From: Planctomycetota bacterium
GTDB lineage: Bacteria; Planctomycetota; JAJSAM01; JAJVHW01
Assembly (NCBI GenBank): GCA_021414065.1
Contig: JAIOPE010000054.1
Coordinates: forward strand, 1-49,426
DNA: 49,426 nt
Direction: 5' to 3'
The notes beneath the pieces were generated by a model that was given only the letters and a program-made list of their open reading frames with translations, did not search any database and had not been told where the DNA came from. The translations under genes and the position numbers were made by a program. Shown here piece by piece: positions 25,806 to 33,561 of this stretch. Each line of letters begins with the position of its first letter. Within the stretch, counting starts at the first letter, position 1.

Positions 25806-26053
25806 AACCCGGATCACTCACAAAGCTCCGCGCCTGGACGAGCCCGTCTCGTCGACGACTGGCCGTCCGCTGCGTTGGGACCCTTGCGTGGCTTGACGAA
25901 GCCGACGCTGCGAGTCCCGCCTTGCGGTCGGCTCCGCGGATCTCGTCCAGGACGGTGTGTCGCCGTGCGAACGAGCCTCGGATCGGCGTGCACCACAAGC
26001 CGTTCCTGGGCTGCACGCCGTTCTCGCGCGGAGCTTCGTGAATGATCCGGGTT
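25806..26053. mobile_element. MITE-like element, 248 bp with 28-bp terminal inverted repeats
   Basis: Left end 25806-25833 starts AACCCGGATCACTCACAAAG; the right end 26026-26053 is its reverse complement with 2 mismatches in 28. There is no coding capacity inside beyond chance frames. A clear target duplication is not evident. It fills the 320-bp gap between the FHA and CysQ genes, and the -10 box of cysQ (26080) lies just outside. Confidence 0.7.
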
Positions 26054-26091
26054 TACACAGTTCGCCGGGGCGCGGCAGGTAGAACGCCCGC

Positions 26092-27081
26092 ATGACCGGA
26101 ACTGAAGCCGTGCGCGACGTGATGACCGCCGCAGTCCAGATGGCGTCCATCGTCTGCCGGGCGGTGCAGGACGACATCCGCGAGGGCGAAGCGCTCACGA
26201 AGGCGGATGAGAGCCCGGTCACAGTGGCCGACTTGGCGTCGCAGGCGGTCGTCGCGCACGTTCTCGGGAAGCACTTCCCCGACGTGCCGCTGACCGCCGA
26301 GGAAGATGTCGCGACGCTCTCGGGGAAGCCCCGGGCGGGGCTCCGACGGGCCGTCGTCGAACGAGCGCGCGTCGTCTGGCCCGACGCGAACGAAGAGGCG
26401 GTGCTTGCCGCGCTCGGGCGGGGCACGTACCGCGGCGGCAAGAAGGGGCGGTTCTTCACCCTCGACCCGATCGACGGCACGAAGGGCTTCCTTCGCGGCG
26501 AGCAGTACGCCGTGGCGCTGGCGCTGATCGACGCAGGTCGAGTCGTCGCGGGCGTCCTCGGATGCCCGAACCTGCCGGGGCCGCGCTCTGTGCGCGGCGT
26601 GCTCGTCCACGCCACGCGAGGCGGCGGCACGTACATCGAGAGCCTCGATGCGAGCGAGATCCCGCCGGCGCGCATCCGGGTGTCGCAGCAGGCGGACCCG
26701 CGGAATCTGCGTCTCTGCGAGTCGGTCGAGTCCGGCCACAGCGATCACGGCGCGTCCGTCGCACTTCGCACGAAGCTCGGGATCGTCGCGTCGTCGGTGC
26801 GTCTCGACAGCCAGGCCAAGTACGCGCTGCTCGCGATGGGCGGCGCGGAGTTGTATCTGCGGGCGCCGACCCGGCCTTCGGCACCCGGGAAGCCCGAGCG
26901 CCGTGAGTGGATCTGGGACCACGCGGCGGGCGTGATCGTGGTCGAGGAGGCCGGCGGTTGCGTGACGGACCTCGCCGGGCGGCCGTTCGACTTCGGCCGC
27001 GGACGTCGTCTCACCGCGAACCGTGGCGTCGTTGCGACGAACGGACTCTTGCACGAAGCCGTGCTCGCCGCGCTGGCCTGA
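26092..27081 (+). CDS. cysQ: 3'(2'),5'-bisphosphate nucleotidase (CysQ/HAL2 family)
   Basis: 329 aa. Lithium-sensitive phosphatase fold with all metal motifs: ADESPVTVADLASQ (Asp 47), AEED (Glu 70-71), DPIDGTKGFLRGEQYAVALA (Asp 125 and 128), and WDHAAGVIVVEEAGG (Asp about 276). The long GFLRGEQYAVAL stretch and overall length match the HAL2-like branch (PAP/PAPS phosphatase) better than inositol monophosphatase. It recycles 3'-phosphoadenosine 5'-phosphate to AMP in sulfate assimilation and sulfotransfer. No other sulfur genes are nearby. TAGAAC ends 6 nt before the ATG, suggesting a leaderless mRNA. Confidence 0.92.
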   Translation: MTGTEAVRDVMTAAVQMASIVCRAVQDDIREGEALTKADESPVTVADLASQAVVAHVLGKHFPDVPLTAEEDVATLSGKPRAGLRRAVVERARVVWPDANEEAVLAALGRGTYRGGKKGRFFTLDPIDGTKGFLRGEQYAVALALIDAGRVVAGVLGCPNLPGPRSVRGVLVHATRGGGTYIESLDASEIPPARIRVSQQADPRNLRLCESVESGHSDHGASVALRTKLGIVASSVRLDSQAKYALLAMGGAELYLRAPTRPSAPGKPERREWIWDHAAGVIVVEEAGGCVTDLAGRPFDFGRGRRLTANRGVVATNGLLHEAVLAALA

Positions 27082-27142
27082 TCCCGCGACGGGTTGTCGG
27101 TTCGCCGGGCCCGCGTGGTCGCGTAGCCTTCTACGCAGTACG

Positions 27143-29335
27143 ATGGACACCCCGACGCCCGGTTCCGCGCCGTCCGACGACGTCACCCGCCGCGGGTCCC
27201 CGGCCGCAGGTGCGCGTCCGGCACTCGAGGATCTCTCCACCGAGTGGACCCTGCGCGGAGTGCGGACCGTAGAGTACGAGGGGGCGCCGCGGCCGTTGCT
27301 CGGTCGCTACGTCGCCCTGTCGAAGATCGCGTCCGGCGGCATGGGGACCGTGTTCCACGCCCGCCACCGAGAACTCGGCACCGACGTTGCCCTGAAGGTG
27401 CTGCACCCGTCGGTGCTCGAGGGGCACCCCGGCGCGCTCGAACGGTTCCTCCGCGAGGCCCGCCTTGCCGCGAATCTGCGCAGTGAGCACCTCGTCTCCG
27501 TGCTCGACGTCGCGCAGGAAGAAGCCAGCGGCTCGCACTACTTGGTGATGGAGTACGTTCGCGGCGGATCCGCGCGTCAGTGGGCGGATGAGTGCATCGT
27601 CGCCGGAGCGCCGCCCGCCGAGCACGACGTGCTCGACCTCGTCATCGCGACCACGAAGGGGCTCGCGGCGGCGCACGCGCAGGGTGTCGTCCACCGCGAC
27701 GTGAAGCCCGCCAACATCCTCGTCCCGCTCGGCGCTGACGGTCGTTCGCTCCCGTCGCACGCGAAGCTCTCCGATCTCGGCCTCGCGCGAATCGAAGACG
27801 GCGGCCACACGATCACCGCGACCGGACTCGGTCTCGGAACGCCCGGCTACATGGCGCCGGAGCAGGCCCGCGGCGCGATCGACGTCGGACGCCCCGCGGA
27901 TGTGTTCGCCGTCGGCGCGACGCTCTACGCACTGCTCGCCGGGGTCGCACCGTTCTCCGGGACGACTCCGTACGAGGCGATCACGGCCACGGTCGCCTGT
28001 CGATACCGCCCGATCCGCGAGGTCCGCGCCGACGTCTCCGAGGCGACCGCCGCCCTGATCGCCCGGTGTCTCGCGCGCGATCCGGCGGACCGTTTCGCCG
28101 ACGCGCAGTCGCTGCTCGCGGCGCTTGGAGACGTGCGCGCAGTGGCCGGAGACGTTGCTGCCGCGGCGATCGTCGCCGCCCGCATCGCGCCCGTCGCGGA
28201 GCGGGACACTCTGGCCGCGCCGCTCGGCGCGGGCGACGTCACGCCGTGGCTCGGTGCCCCGGGGGCCGCGCCTTCGAGCGACGGCGGCCGTTCCCCACCC
28301 GTCCCCCTGCCGCACGGAACGGTCACGCTCTCGCGCCGCACGCTGGTTCTGGTCGGCGTCATGGCGTTGATCGCGGTGGCCGTTGTCGTTGCGGCAGCAC
28401 GCATGCGAGACAAGCGGAGCGGGCCGGCGGCGCCGCCGGCCGTCCCGGCGGCGCTGCCAGCTTCCGTGCCGACCGTGATCTCGGCAACGTCTGCGTTCCG
28501 GATCGGCCGCACGTCGATGGCCGCGCCGTTGCAGGCGTCCGTGCCCCTCCGCGACGAGGACGTGATCCGCACCGCCGACGGCACGGTCACCGTGTCGGCC
28601 GAGGACGACGTCTTGACGATCGACCGCGGAAGCGTCGTGCTCACGTCCCGCCCGGCCGACGGGGCGGGCGAGTTGCGGCTCGTCTCCGGGTCGATCACCG
28701 CGAAACTCACGGGCGACATCGACGTCGGCACGCCGTTCCAGCGCGTCGCGCTTGCGGTCGGCGGCGAGGCCAACGTGCGCCTCACCGGCGACCTCGAGTT
28801 CGGCTTGGCCGGCGCACGGGATTTGGCGCGACGTCTCCAGGTCGAGTGCCTCTCCGGAGCGATCCGGCTGGACCCGCGCGAGAACGCGGCGCTCCCGGAG
28901 GCCCCAGCGATGCGGCGCGCGATGGCGCTCGTCGGCGCCGGTCTCAGCGCGGGGGCCTCGATCACGTTCATCTACCCCTTCGATGCCGCCGCGCGGCGCG
29001 AGGGGGCGGGCACGGTGCAGTTCGTGGCGGGGGACGGAAACACAGTCGCCGTCTCGATCACGATCGGGCGACGGCACGGGAACGGTGGCAACGGATCCGG
29101 GAACGGTGCCGGTCTGGGCGGCGGCAATGTCCTCGAGATCGAGGTTCCGCGGGGCGCGCGGGGCGAGGTCACGGTTCCGGGCATCGACGGCGGTTCGCCG
29201 AAGATTCGTCACGACGCCGCGTCCACGAGCACCGACGCGATCGTCGTCTTCTCCGTGACCACGGGCCCGGGCGGGCGCGAGGTGCGCCGGGAGTTGCGTC
29301 ATCTCGGCCCCGGCGACGAGTGGGTGCGTCCGTGA
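27143..29335 (+). CDS. Transmembrane Ser/Thr protein kinase with extracytoplasmic FecR-like domain
   Basis: 730 aa from ATG 27143; the longer frame from 27023 overlaps cysQ and is rejected. PknB-type kinase domain at about 54-335: glycine loop IASGGMGTVF, Lys 85 in VALKVL, HRDVKPAN (184), DLG (211) in place of DFG, GTPGYMAPEQA. A single membrane helix lies at 400-419. The outer part has a FecR-like beta domain (RDEDVIRTADGTVTV, RGSVVLTS, LRLVSGSITAKL) and Gly/Asn-rich spacers. It probably senses an envelope signal and phosphorylates cytoplasmic targets, perhaps the FHA protein. It precedes the candidate selenoprotein on the same strand. Confidence 0.92.
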   Translation: MDTPTPGSAPSDDVTRRGSPAAGARPALEDLSTEWTLRGVRTVEYEGAPRPLLGRYVALSKIASGGMGTVFHARHRELGTDVALKVLHPSVLEGHPGALERFLREARLAANLRSEHLVSVLDVAQEEASGSHYLVMEYVRGGSARQWADECIVAGAPPAEHDVLDLVIATTKGLAAAHAQGVVHRDVKPANILVPLGADGRSLPSHAKLSDLGLARIEDGGHTITATGLGLGTPGYMAPEQARGAIDVGRPADVFAVGATLYALLAGVAPFSGTTPYEAITATVACRYRPIREVRADVSEATAALIARCLARDPADRFADAQSLLAALGDVRAVAGDVAAAAIVAARIAPVAERDTLAAPLGAGDVTPWLGAPGAAPSSDGGRSPPVPLPHGTVTLSRRTLVLVGVMALIAVAVVVAAARMRDKRSGPAAPPAVPAALPASVPTVISATSAFRIGRTSMAAPLQASVPLRDEDVIRTADGTVTVSAEDDVLTIDRGSVVLTSRPADGAGELRLVSGSITAKLTGDIDVGTPFQRVALAVGGEANVRLTGDLEFGLAGARDLARRLQVECLSGAIRLDPRENAALPEAPAMRRAMALVGAGLSAGASITFIYPFDAAARREGAGTVQFVAGDGNTVAVSITIGRRHGNGGNGSGNGAGLGGGNVLEIEVPRGARGEVTVPGIDGGSPKIRHDAASTSTDAIVVFSVTTGPGGREVRRELRHLGPGDEWVRP

Positions 29336-29344
29336 CCGCTGGCA

Positions 29345-29373
29345 CCGACATGGCGCGCGGGACCCGGTAGCAT
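29345..29373 (+). promoter_or_regulatory. Promoter of the candidate selenoprotein (CCGACA - 17 nt - TAGCAT)
   Basis: -35 CCGACA (4 of 6 to TTGACA), 17-nt spacer, -10 TAGCAT at 29368-29373, then 7 nt to the ATG at 29381. No Shine-Dalgarno; leaderless geometry. Confidence 0.45.
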
Positions 29374-29380
29374 CGTGCTC

Positions 29381-30331
29381 ATGCGCAACCCACAGTCCAT
29401 CGGCAGGTTGCTCGCGCTCGTCACGACGATGACGCTCGCGTCTGCCGCGATCGCGGCTCTCTTCGACGGGATGACGTCGGTGATCGACGCGCGCCTCGCC
29501 GACCCGGGTCTCGTGCCGCGGAAGGCCCGCTCGCTGCGCTCCGCGAAGTCCGATCTCGCTGGCGGGGGACTCCTCTTCGACCGCGCGCGCGGTGCACAGA
29601 AGGCTGTCGGGCACATCGAGTCGAGCTTCCGTCGCGACGTCGCATTCGACGTTGCCGAGGGCACGCTCGTTACCGAACTCACCGCTGCAATCGACGCGGA
29701 CCGCGACGTCCTCGACGCTCGCAGGGGAGCGTCCGGCGACCCCGCGTTCGAGTCCAACCTGACGAAGCGAATCGCACTGGCCGACAGGGACCTCGTCCGC
29801 GCCGCCGCGGCGAAGGGCCCCGTCGCCGCGCTGAGGCACCTCGTCGCCGCAGCGTCCGACCTGCGCCGCGCCGCGCCTCCCGAGCCCAACTTCCGCCTCC
29901 CGGACGTCAATCCCGTCACGCCGACCTACGGCACCGACGTCTCGCCGCGCGACTTCGCCGAGACGATCTCCGCGTGGTACTTCGGCCGCGCTGGTTGAGG
30001 CGTCTGCCGTGCCCAGTTCGGGCACGTCAAGTCGATCCTCGATGAGATCGCCCTCGCCAACCCGTCCACCCGTCTTCGCGTCCTCGGCATCAACAACGCC
30101 GACAGCGCGTCGTCGAACGACGTCGCCGTCGCCGAGACCACCCTCCCGTGGCTCCAGGACGTCGCGAAGGGCGGCGCGTGGGCCACGTGGAAGGCCGAGT
30201 GGCGCGATGTCGTCATCCTCGATACCCAGAACCGCCCCGTGGGCGTCTACCACGTCTTGGAGAACTCACTCGACGACCCGGGCAACCGCGCGGCGCTGAA
30301 GGCGATGATGCTCGCGGCCGCGGGGGAGTGA
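29381..30331 (+). CDS. Candidate selenoprotein: secreted thioredoxin-fold protein with UxxC (in-frame TGA)
   Basis: One frame runs from ATG 29381 to TGA 30329, interrupted only by TGA at 29996-29998. Reading that TGA as Sec (U) gives a 316-aa protein. It has a signal or anchor (LLALVTTMTLASAAIAALF), a helical charged region, then YFGRAG-U-GVCRAQFGHVKS, a redox UxxC motif starting a thioredoxin fold. The fold continues for about 105 residues (LRVLGINNADS, LPWLQDVAKG, WRDVVILDTQNRPVGVYHVL). Ordinary calling would stop at 29998 and lose the active site. The TGA sits exactly at the first Cys position of CxxC, and a SECIS-like hairpin follows. Alternatives: a nonsense mutation of TGC/TGT, or a sequencing error. 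No sel genes are in the window. Confidence 0.7.
29999..30026 (+). promoter_or_regulatory. Candidate bacterial SECIS hairpin after the in-frame TGA
   Basis: A perfect 7-bp stem, CGTGCCC (30008-30014) with GGGCACG (30020-30026), closes the 5-nt loop AGTTC. The loop begins 17 nt after the TGA and its second base is G. Bacterial SECIS elements are short stem-loops directly downstream of UGA with a G among the first loop bases, so this fits the general model. The hairpin is within the coding sequence. Confidence 0.55.
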
Positions 30332-30423
30332 CGGGGCGCGGGCGTTCGAACAGCCCGGGCCGCCGAATGACCTGCGTCCCCGGGCCGATCGCCGCAGCGT
30401 CGCGGCTGATCCGATCTCGATGC

Positions 30424-30472
30424 GGTGCACTCCGCCCCGCCGCCCGCCGCTGAGTGACAACGAGACACACCC
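30424..30472 (+). promoter_or_regulatory. Leader module 1 (weak match)
   Basis: GGTGCACT (box TGCACT 30426-30431), then CCGCTGAGTGACAACGAG before the ATG at 30473. It is the most diverged member of the repeated promoter-leader family seen before the following genes. Confidence 0.4.
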
Positions 30473-30865
30473 ATGAACCCGCACCGATCCTGGCGCGTCA
30501 CGATCCTTGGGATCGTCCTGTGGCTCGTCATCGGCGGTCTCGCGGGGTACGCCGCGATGGTCTGCGGTGGTCACGCGTCGGGGATCTTCCTCGTGATCGG
30601 CGGTCTGGCGGGAGTGAGTGGCGCGGCTTTCCACATCGCGCTTCACTTCGTGCCTCGGCTTCGCCGGTCCTCATGGCTCGCGCAGTCGGTCACCTCGTGG
30701 TGCGGCACCCTGGTGCTGTCCGTCGGCGCAGTGCTCTGCTTCGCTCTCGCGACGGATCACGCTGCGGATGCGGTGGGAATGGTCGGCACGTTGCTTCCCA
30801 TCGCCGGGCTGCCGACTCTGCTCGCCGCAGGTGTCATCACGTGGGCCATCGACCTTGCCGGCTGA
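30473..30865 (+). CDS. Unknown four-helix membrane protein
   Basis: 130 aa, four hydrophobic segments (about 8-30, 36-58, 72-94, 104-127) with short loops, small basic N-terminus MNPHRSWR. No conserved polar residues inside the helices that would suggest transport. No family recognised. It is the first of a run of small independent genes each with its own promoter. Confidence 0.7.
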   Translation: MNPHRSWRVTILGIVLWLVIGGLAGYAAMVCGGHASGIFLVIGGLAGVSGAAFHIALHFVPRLRRSSWLAQSVTSWCGTLVLSVGAVLCFALATDHAADAVGMVGTLLPIAGLPTLLAAGVITWAIDLAG

Positions 30866-30884
30866 CCCGCCGCCGGCCGTCGGC

Positions 30885-30945
30885 GGTACACTCCGACCGC
30901 ACCCGGACATCCCGGACGACGACGCCCCGCGAGAGGAGGACGCAC
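30885..30945 (+). promoter_or_regulatory. Leader module 2 with strong Shine-Dalgarno
   Basis: GGTACACT (TACACT 30887-30892), CCGGACATCC, then AGGAGG at 30934-30939, 6 nt before the GTG at 30946. It shares GGTACACTCC and GACATCC with module 6 at 33562. Confidence 0.5.
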
Positions 30946-31371
30946 GTGGACGCGGAGACGCTGAAGTACAACGCGGCGCAGGATCCGGAGCACGCACGAG
31001 TGTGCGACCTGCTCGCGCAGGAGATCGACCGCGGTCTCCCGGACGCGAAGAACAAGGTGTGGCACGCGCATCCCGTCTGGTTCATCGACGGCAATCCGAT
31101 CGTCGGGTACAGCAAGCAGAAGCCGGGCATTCGCCTGATGTTCTGGAGCGGGGCGGACTTCGGAGAACCGAGCCTGGACGTGCTGGGCAAGAAGTTCAGG
31201 GACGCCTCGGTCTTCTTCAACGCCGTCGCGGGCGTGGACACGTCCGACCTGCAGCGGTGGCTCGCGCAGGCGCGCGAGATCCAGTGGGACTACAAGAACA
31301 TCGTTCGGCGCAAGGGGCGACTGGAGCGACTGCCACCGAGCTCCGGACGTCGACCTGCACCGGACCCGTGA
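30946..31371 (+). CDS. DUF1801-family protein
   Basis: 141 aa from GTG 30946 (AGGAGG 6 nt upstream). DUF1801 (YdhG-type) alpha/beta fold: AAQDPEHARVCDLLAQEI, KVWHAHPVWFIDGNPIVGYS, IRLMFWSGADFG, SVFFNAVAGVDTSDLQRWL, ending in a basic helix WDYKNIVRRKGRLERL. The fold is frataxin/YjbR-like; function is unknown, with iron or small-ligand binding proposed for relatives. Its last 23 or so codons recur as a truncated copy at 32692. Confidence 0.85.
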   Translation: MDAETLKYNAAQDPEHARVCDLLAQEIDRGLPDAKNKVWHAHPVWFIDGNPIVGYSKQKPGIRLMFWSGADFGEPSLDVLGKKFRDASVFFNAVAGVDTSDLQRWLAQAREIQWDYKNIVRRKGRLERLPPSSGRRPAPDP

Positions 31372-31460
31372 ACCGTCGGCCCGGCGCCTGCACCGCGGGC
31401 GCAGGCCAGGGTCGCGCGGCCCAGCAGCCGATGCGCGGCGCCTACCGGATCGGCACGGCA

Positions 31461-31528
31461 GGTACACTCGTGGCGCCGCTCGCGGTTGAGCGGCAACTTC
31501 GGACGGCGGCACGCCCTGGAGCGCTCTG
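31461..31528 (+). promoter_or_regulatory. Leader module 3: TACACT promoter box plus hairpin
   Basis: TACACT at 31463-31468; hairpin GCCGCTC-GCGGTT-GAGCGGC at 31475-31494 followed by AAC; GGAG at 31518, 7 nt before the ATG 31529. About 80% identical by eye over 68 nt, without gaps, to module 4 at 32790. Confidence 0.65.
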
Positions 31529-31828
31529 ATGTTCAGCCTGCGATTCAGTCTGTTCTCAGTCTTGGCGATGGTCCTCGCCACAGCAGTCGTCACCGTCATC
31601 ATGCTCCAAGACGATGGCGGCGGATTCGGGGGGGCGCAGGGAACTCCCTTCGCCTGGTACTGGTGGACGGACTGCTGGCTGGGCGGCCGTAATCCAGGAG
31701 GCTACCAGTGGCCGGGGCTCGTTGCCGATGTCGTCATCTGGGGCGTCGCCATCATCGCCTTTGGTTGGCTCGTCGAGCGCATCACGCAGAGGTTCTTTCG
31801 GCGGCATGATCACAGAACTGTCGCCTGA
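31529..31828 (+). CDS. Unknown small membrane protein
   Basis: 99 aa; N-terminal helix (5-26, FSLFSVLAMVLATAVVTVIML), a Gly/Trp-rich extracytoplasmic loop (GGAQGTPFAWYWWTDCW) and a second helix (64-84), ending basic and His-rich (RRHDHR). Planctomycete-like two-helix protein of unknown role. It follows leader module 3. Confidence 0.65.
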   Translation: MFSLRFSLFSVLAMVLATAVVTVIMLQDDGGGFGGAQGTPFAWYWWTDCWLGGRNPGGYQWPGLVADVVIWGVAIIAFGWLVERITQRFFRRHDHRTVA

Positions 31829-31877
31829 CCATGCGCCGAAGCGAACCCGGCCTCTGCGCTCCAGCTGCGATGCGCGT

Positions 31878-31991
31878 GTCCCGCGGGCGATCACCGCTCC
31901 CGATCCGGCTGTTGCCAAGCGCGCGTTCGAAGCGATGATGCAGATGAGGAAGATCGACGTCGCTGCGATCGAGGCAGCGGTTCGCGGTTGA
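31878..31991 (+). pseudogene. 3' fragment of a PhnB-like VOC-family gene
   Basis: The frame ends VPRAITAPDPAVAKRAF, then EAMMQMRKIDVAAIEAAVRG and stop, which is the C-terminal signature of PhnB / 3-demethylubiquinone-9 3-methyltransferase-like glyoxalase-fold proteins. The rest of the roughly 150-residue domain is absent: upstream codons belong to an unrelated frame over the small membrane gene. It is a leftover of deletion or replacement within the gene array. Confidence 0.7.
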
Positions 31992-32024
31992 ACGCCGGTA
32001 CGTTGGGCTGGCCGAGGACACGTC

Positions 32025-32528
32025 ATGCGACAGCACTGCATCCTGATGGCCGCACTCATCCTCTGGGGCTGCTCCCCGTCGGACGGCAAGGTCGTGACGC
32101 GGGAAGGTCAGCCCGATGTGCACCGCGTCCCGGCAGCCGACGCAGAGATGAACGCCGCTGTCGAGAAGGCGCGATCGTCCCTGCCCAGCTTTCAAGCCGT
32201 TCTCGCCTCGCCGTCGGCCGATTCGTCCGGGTTCGCGGTGAAGGTGGCGTTCGCCTACGGGAACGAGGGCTCGCACGAGCACGTCTGGCTCACGGAAGCG
32301 GAGTTCTCCGGGGACCGCGTCTCTGGACTCATCGACAATGAACCGGTTTACGCCACCGAGCTCAAGGCTGGGCAACGGGTCACGGCGCTCATACGTGATG
32401 TCTCTGACTGGATGTACGTCGAACGCGGAATCCTGAAGGGCGGCTACACGGTTCGGGTCCTGCTGGACCGGATGTCTCCCGCTGAACGCAGCGAATCTCT
32501 CTCGGGCATGGGCTTCCGGCTTGAGTAG
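32025..32528 (+). CDS. DUF2314-family lipoprotein
   Basis: 167 aa. Lipoprotein signal (ALILWGC, Cys 16). The mature domain is DUF2314 (YegJ-like): SFQAVLASP, FAVKVAFAYGNEGSHEHVWL, VSGLIDNEP, LKAGQRV and SDWMYVERGILKGGYTVRVL. Function unknown; family members are widespread single-domain proteins, sometimes in toxin-immunity neighbourhoods. A TACGTT box lies upstream at about 31995. Confidence 0.85.
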   Translation: MRQHCILMAALILWGCSPSDGKVVTREGQPDVHRVPAADAEMNAAVEKARSSLPSFQAVLASPSADSSGFAVKVAFAYGNEGSHEHVWLTEAEFSGDRVSGLIDNEPVYATELKAGQRVTALIRDVSDWMYVERGILKGGYTVRVLLDRMSPAERSESLSGMGFRLE

Positions 32529-32789
32529 GCCCGCCCAATCGCGGCATGCACCGGTTTCGGTGCGTGCGTCGCGCGTGCCACGCTCAAGTCAACTGCGGAA
32601 CCATCCGCGACCGAGGCCGTGGCTGCGGTGCGCTCGCGCGGCGCAGTGATTCATCGAGGTGGTAGCGCGTTCGGCGAAGGCGGTACGTTGTTGGCTCGCG
32701 CAGGCGCGCGAGATCCAGTGGGACTACAAGAACATCGTGCGGCGCAAGGGGCGGCTGGAGAGGGCGGCGTCAGCCGGTCCGGCAAGGAC
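32529..32789. other. Gap with duplicated DUF1801 tail
   Basis: It contains a TACGTT box at about 32682 directly joined to the copied DUF1801 3' end (see next entry). Otherwise no gene is seen. Confidence 0.5.
32692..32760 (+). pseudogene. Duplicate of the DUF1801 gene 3' end
   Basis: 69 bp matching 31258-31326 at 67 of 69 positions. It encodes WLAQAREIQWDYKNIVRRKG and the next residues, without the upstream domain. It is followed by a leader module and a small membrane gene, the same order as after the intact gene. Confidence 0.85.
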
Positions 32790-32857
32790 GGCACACTCTT
32801 GACGACGCTCGCGGCTGAGCGGCAACGTTCGATGGCAGCACCCGCTGGAGCGTTCTG
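32790..32857 (+). promoter_or_regulatory. Leader module 4
   Basis: CACACT box at 32792-32797, hairpin CGCTC-GCGGCT-GAGCG, then GGAG 7 nt before the ATG at 32858. Paralogous to module 3, including the identical box-to-ATG distance. Confidence 0.65.
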
Positions 32858-33085
32858 ATGCGTCAGAGCCCTGAACCAGACGCCTTCGAGAAGCGGCTTC
32901 GCTTCGGATGCGGCTTTGTATTCGGCGGCCTGCTCGCGTTCGCGGTGGGGCTGACGGAGTTGGCAGCGCTGACCAGCACCTTCTGGGCCGCCGTCGCAGG
33001 CGCTGCTGTCGTCTTTGGATTTCTTGCGATGCGCTACGGCGACGCGTTCTGGGAGAGTGTCTCCGGATGGATCCGCTGGTGGTAG
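32858..33085 (+). CDS. Unknown two-helix membrane protein
   Basis: 75 aa: charged start (SPEPDAFEKRLRFG), helix about 17-38 (CGFVFGGLLAFAVGLTEL) and helix about 41-58 (STFWAAVAGAAVVFGFLAM), amphipathic end DAFWESVSGWIRWW. Unknown function. It occupies the same place after its leader as the 99-aa membrane gene in the other repeat unit. Confidence 0.7.
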   Translation: MRQSPEPDAFEKRLRFGCGFVFGGLLAFAVGLTELAALTSTFWAAVAGAAVVFGFLAMRYGDAFWESVSGWIRWW

Positions 33086-33129
33086 CCCGCTGCAGCCGAC
33101 GCGCGGGTGGCTACTCGCCCCGCCGAGGC

Positions 33130-33197
33130 GGTACACTTCTGGCGCCGCTCGCGGCTGAGCGGCAACGTCAGGCGGATCACAGTCAGGCGGGACACAC
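33130..33197 (+). promoter_or_regulatory. Leader module 5: TACACT box plus hairpin
   Basis: TACACT 33132-33137; perfect hairpin GCCGCTC-GCGGCT-GAGCGGC at 33144-33163; AACGTCAGG follows, and the ATG is at 33198. Confidence 0.65.
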
Positions 33198-33500
33198 ATG
33201 AGCTGGGCGCTGCACGCCAAGGAAGCCCTTCAGCGCGGGGAGTCGGTGACCATCCGACCGCGTGGCCACTCCATGAAGGGTAAGGTCAACGACGGCGCGT
33301 CCGTGACGCTGGCGCCGTGCGACCCAGGATCGCTCCGCGTGGGCGACGTCGTGCTCGTGCGTGTCTCCGGGTCCGACTATCTGCACCTCGTCAAGGCAAT
33401 CGACGGCCATCGGTTCCAGATCGGGAACAACCGCGGCGGCATCAACGGCTGGGTCGGTCCGAGCGCCATCTATGGGATCGCCACGCGCATCGAGAACTGA
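33198..33500 (+). CDS. S24/S26-like single-domain protein
   Basis: 100 aa. It resembles the catalytic core of S24/S26 (LexA / signal peptidase) serine peptidases: GHSMKGKVNDGASV with the nucleophile-position Ser, LRVGDVVLVRVSG, YLHLVKAIDG with a Lys in the region of the general base, and FQIGNNRGGINGWV. There is no membrane anchor and no DNA-binding domain. The fold is clear; whether it cleaves anything is uncertain. Confidence 0.75.
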   Translation: MSWALHAKEALQRGESVTIRPRGHSMKGKVNDGASVTLAPCDPGSLRVGDVVLVRVSGSDYLHLVKAIDGHRFQIGNNRGGINGWVGPSAIYGIATRIEN

Positions 33501-33561
33501 CCGCTCACGACGTGACCCGCCGCCGAAGCCGACGGGCCGCGTTCACCCGCCCTGGACGCGC

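Noticed and set aside
27131-30253. 1040-aa open frame on the minus strand
   Set aside because: It is antisense to the Ser/Thr kinase and the selenoprotein candidate; His/Arg/Asp-rich with no domain, as expected for shadows of GC-rich codons.
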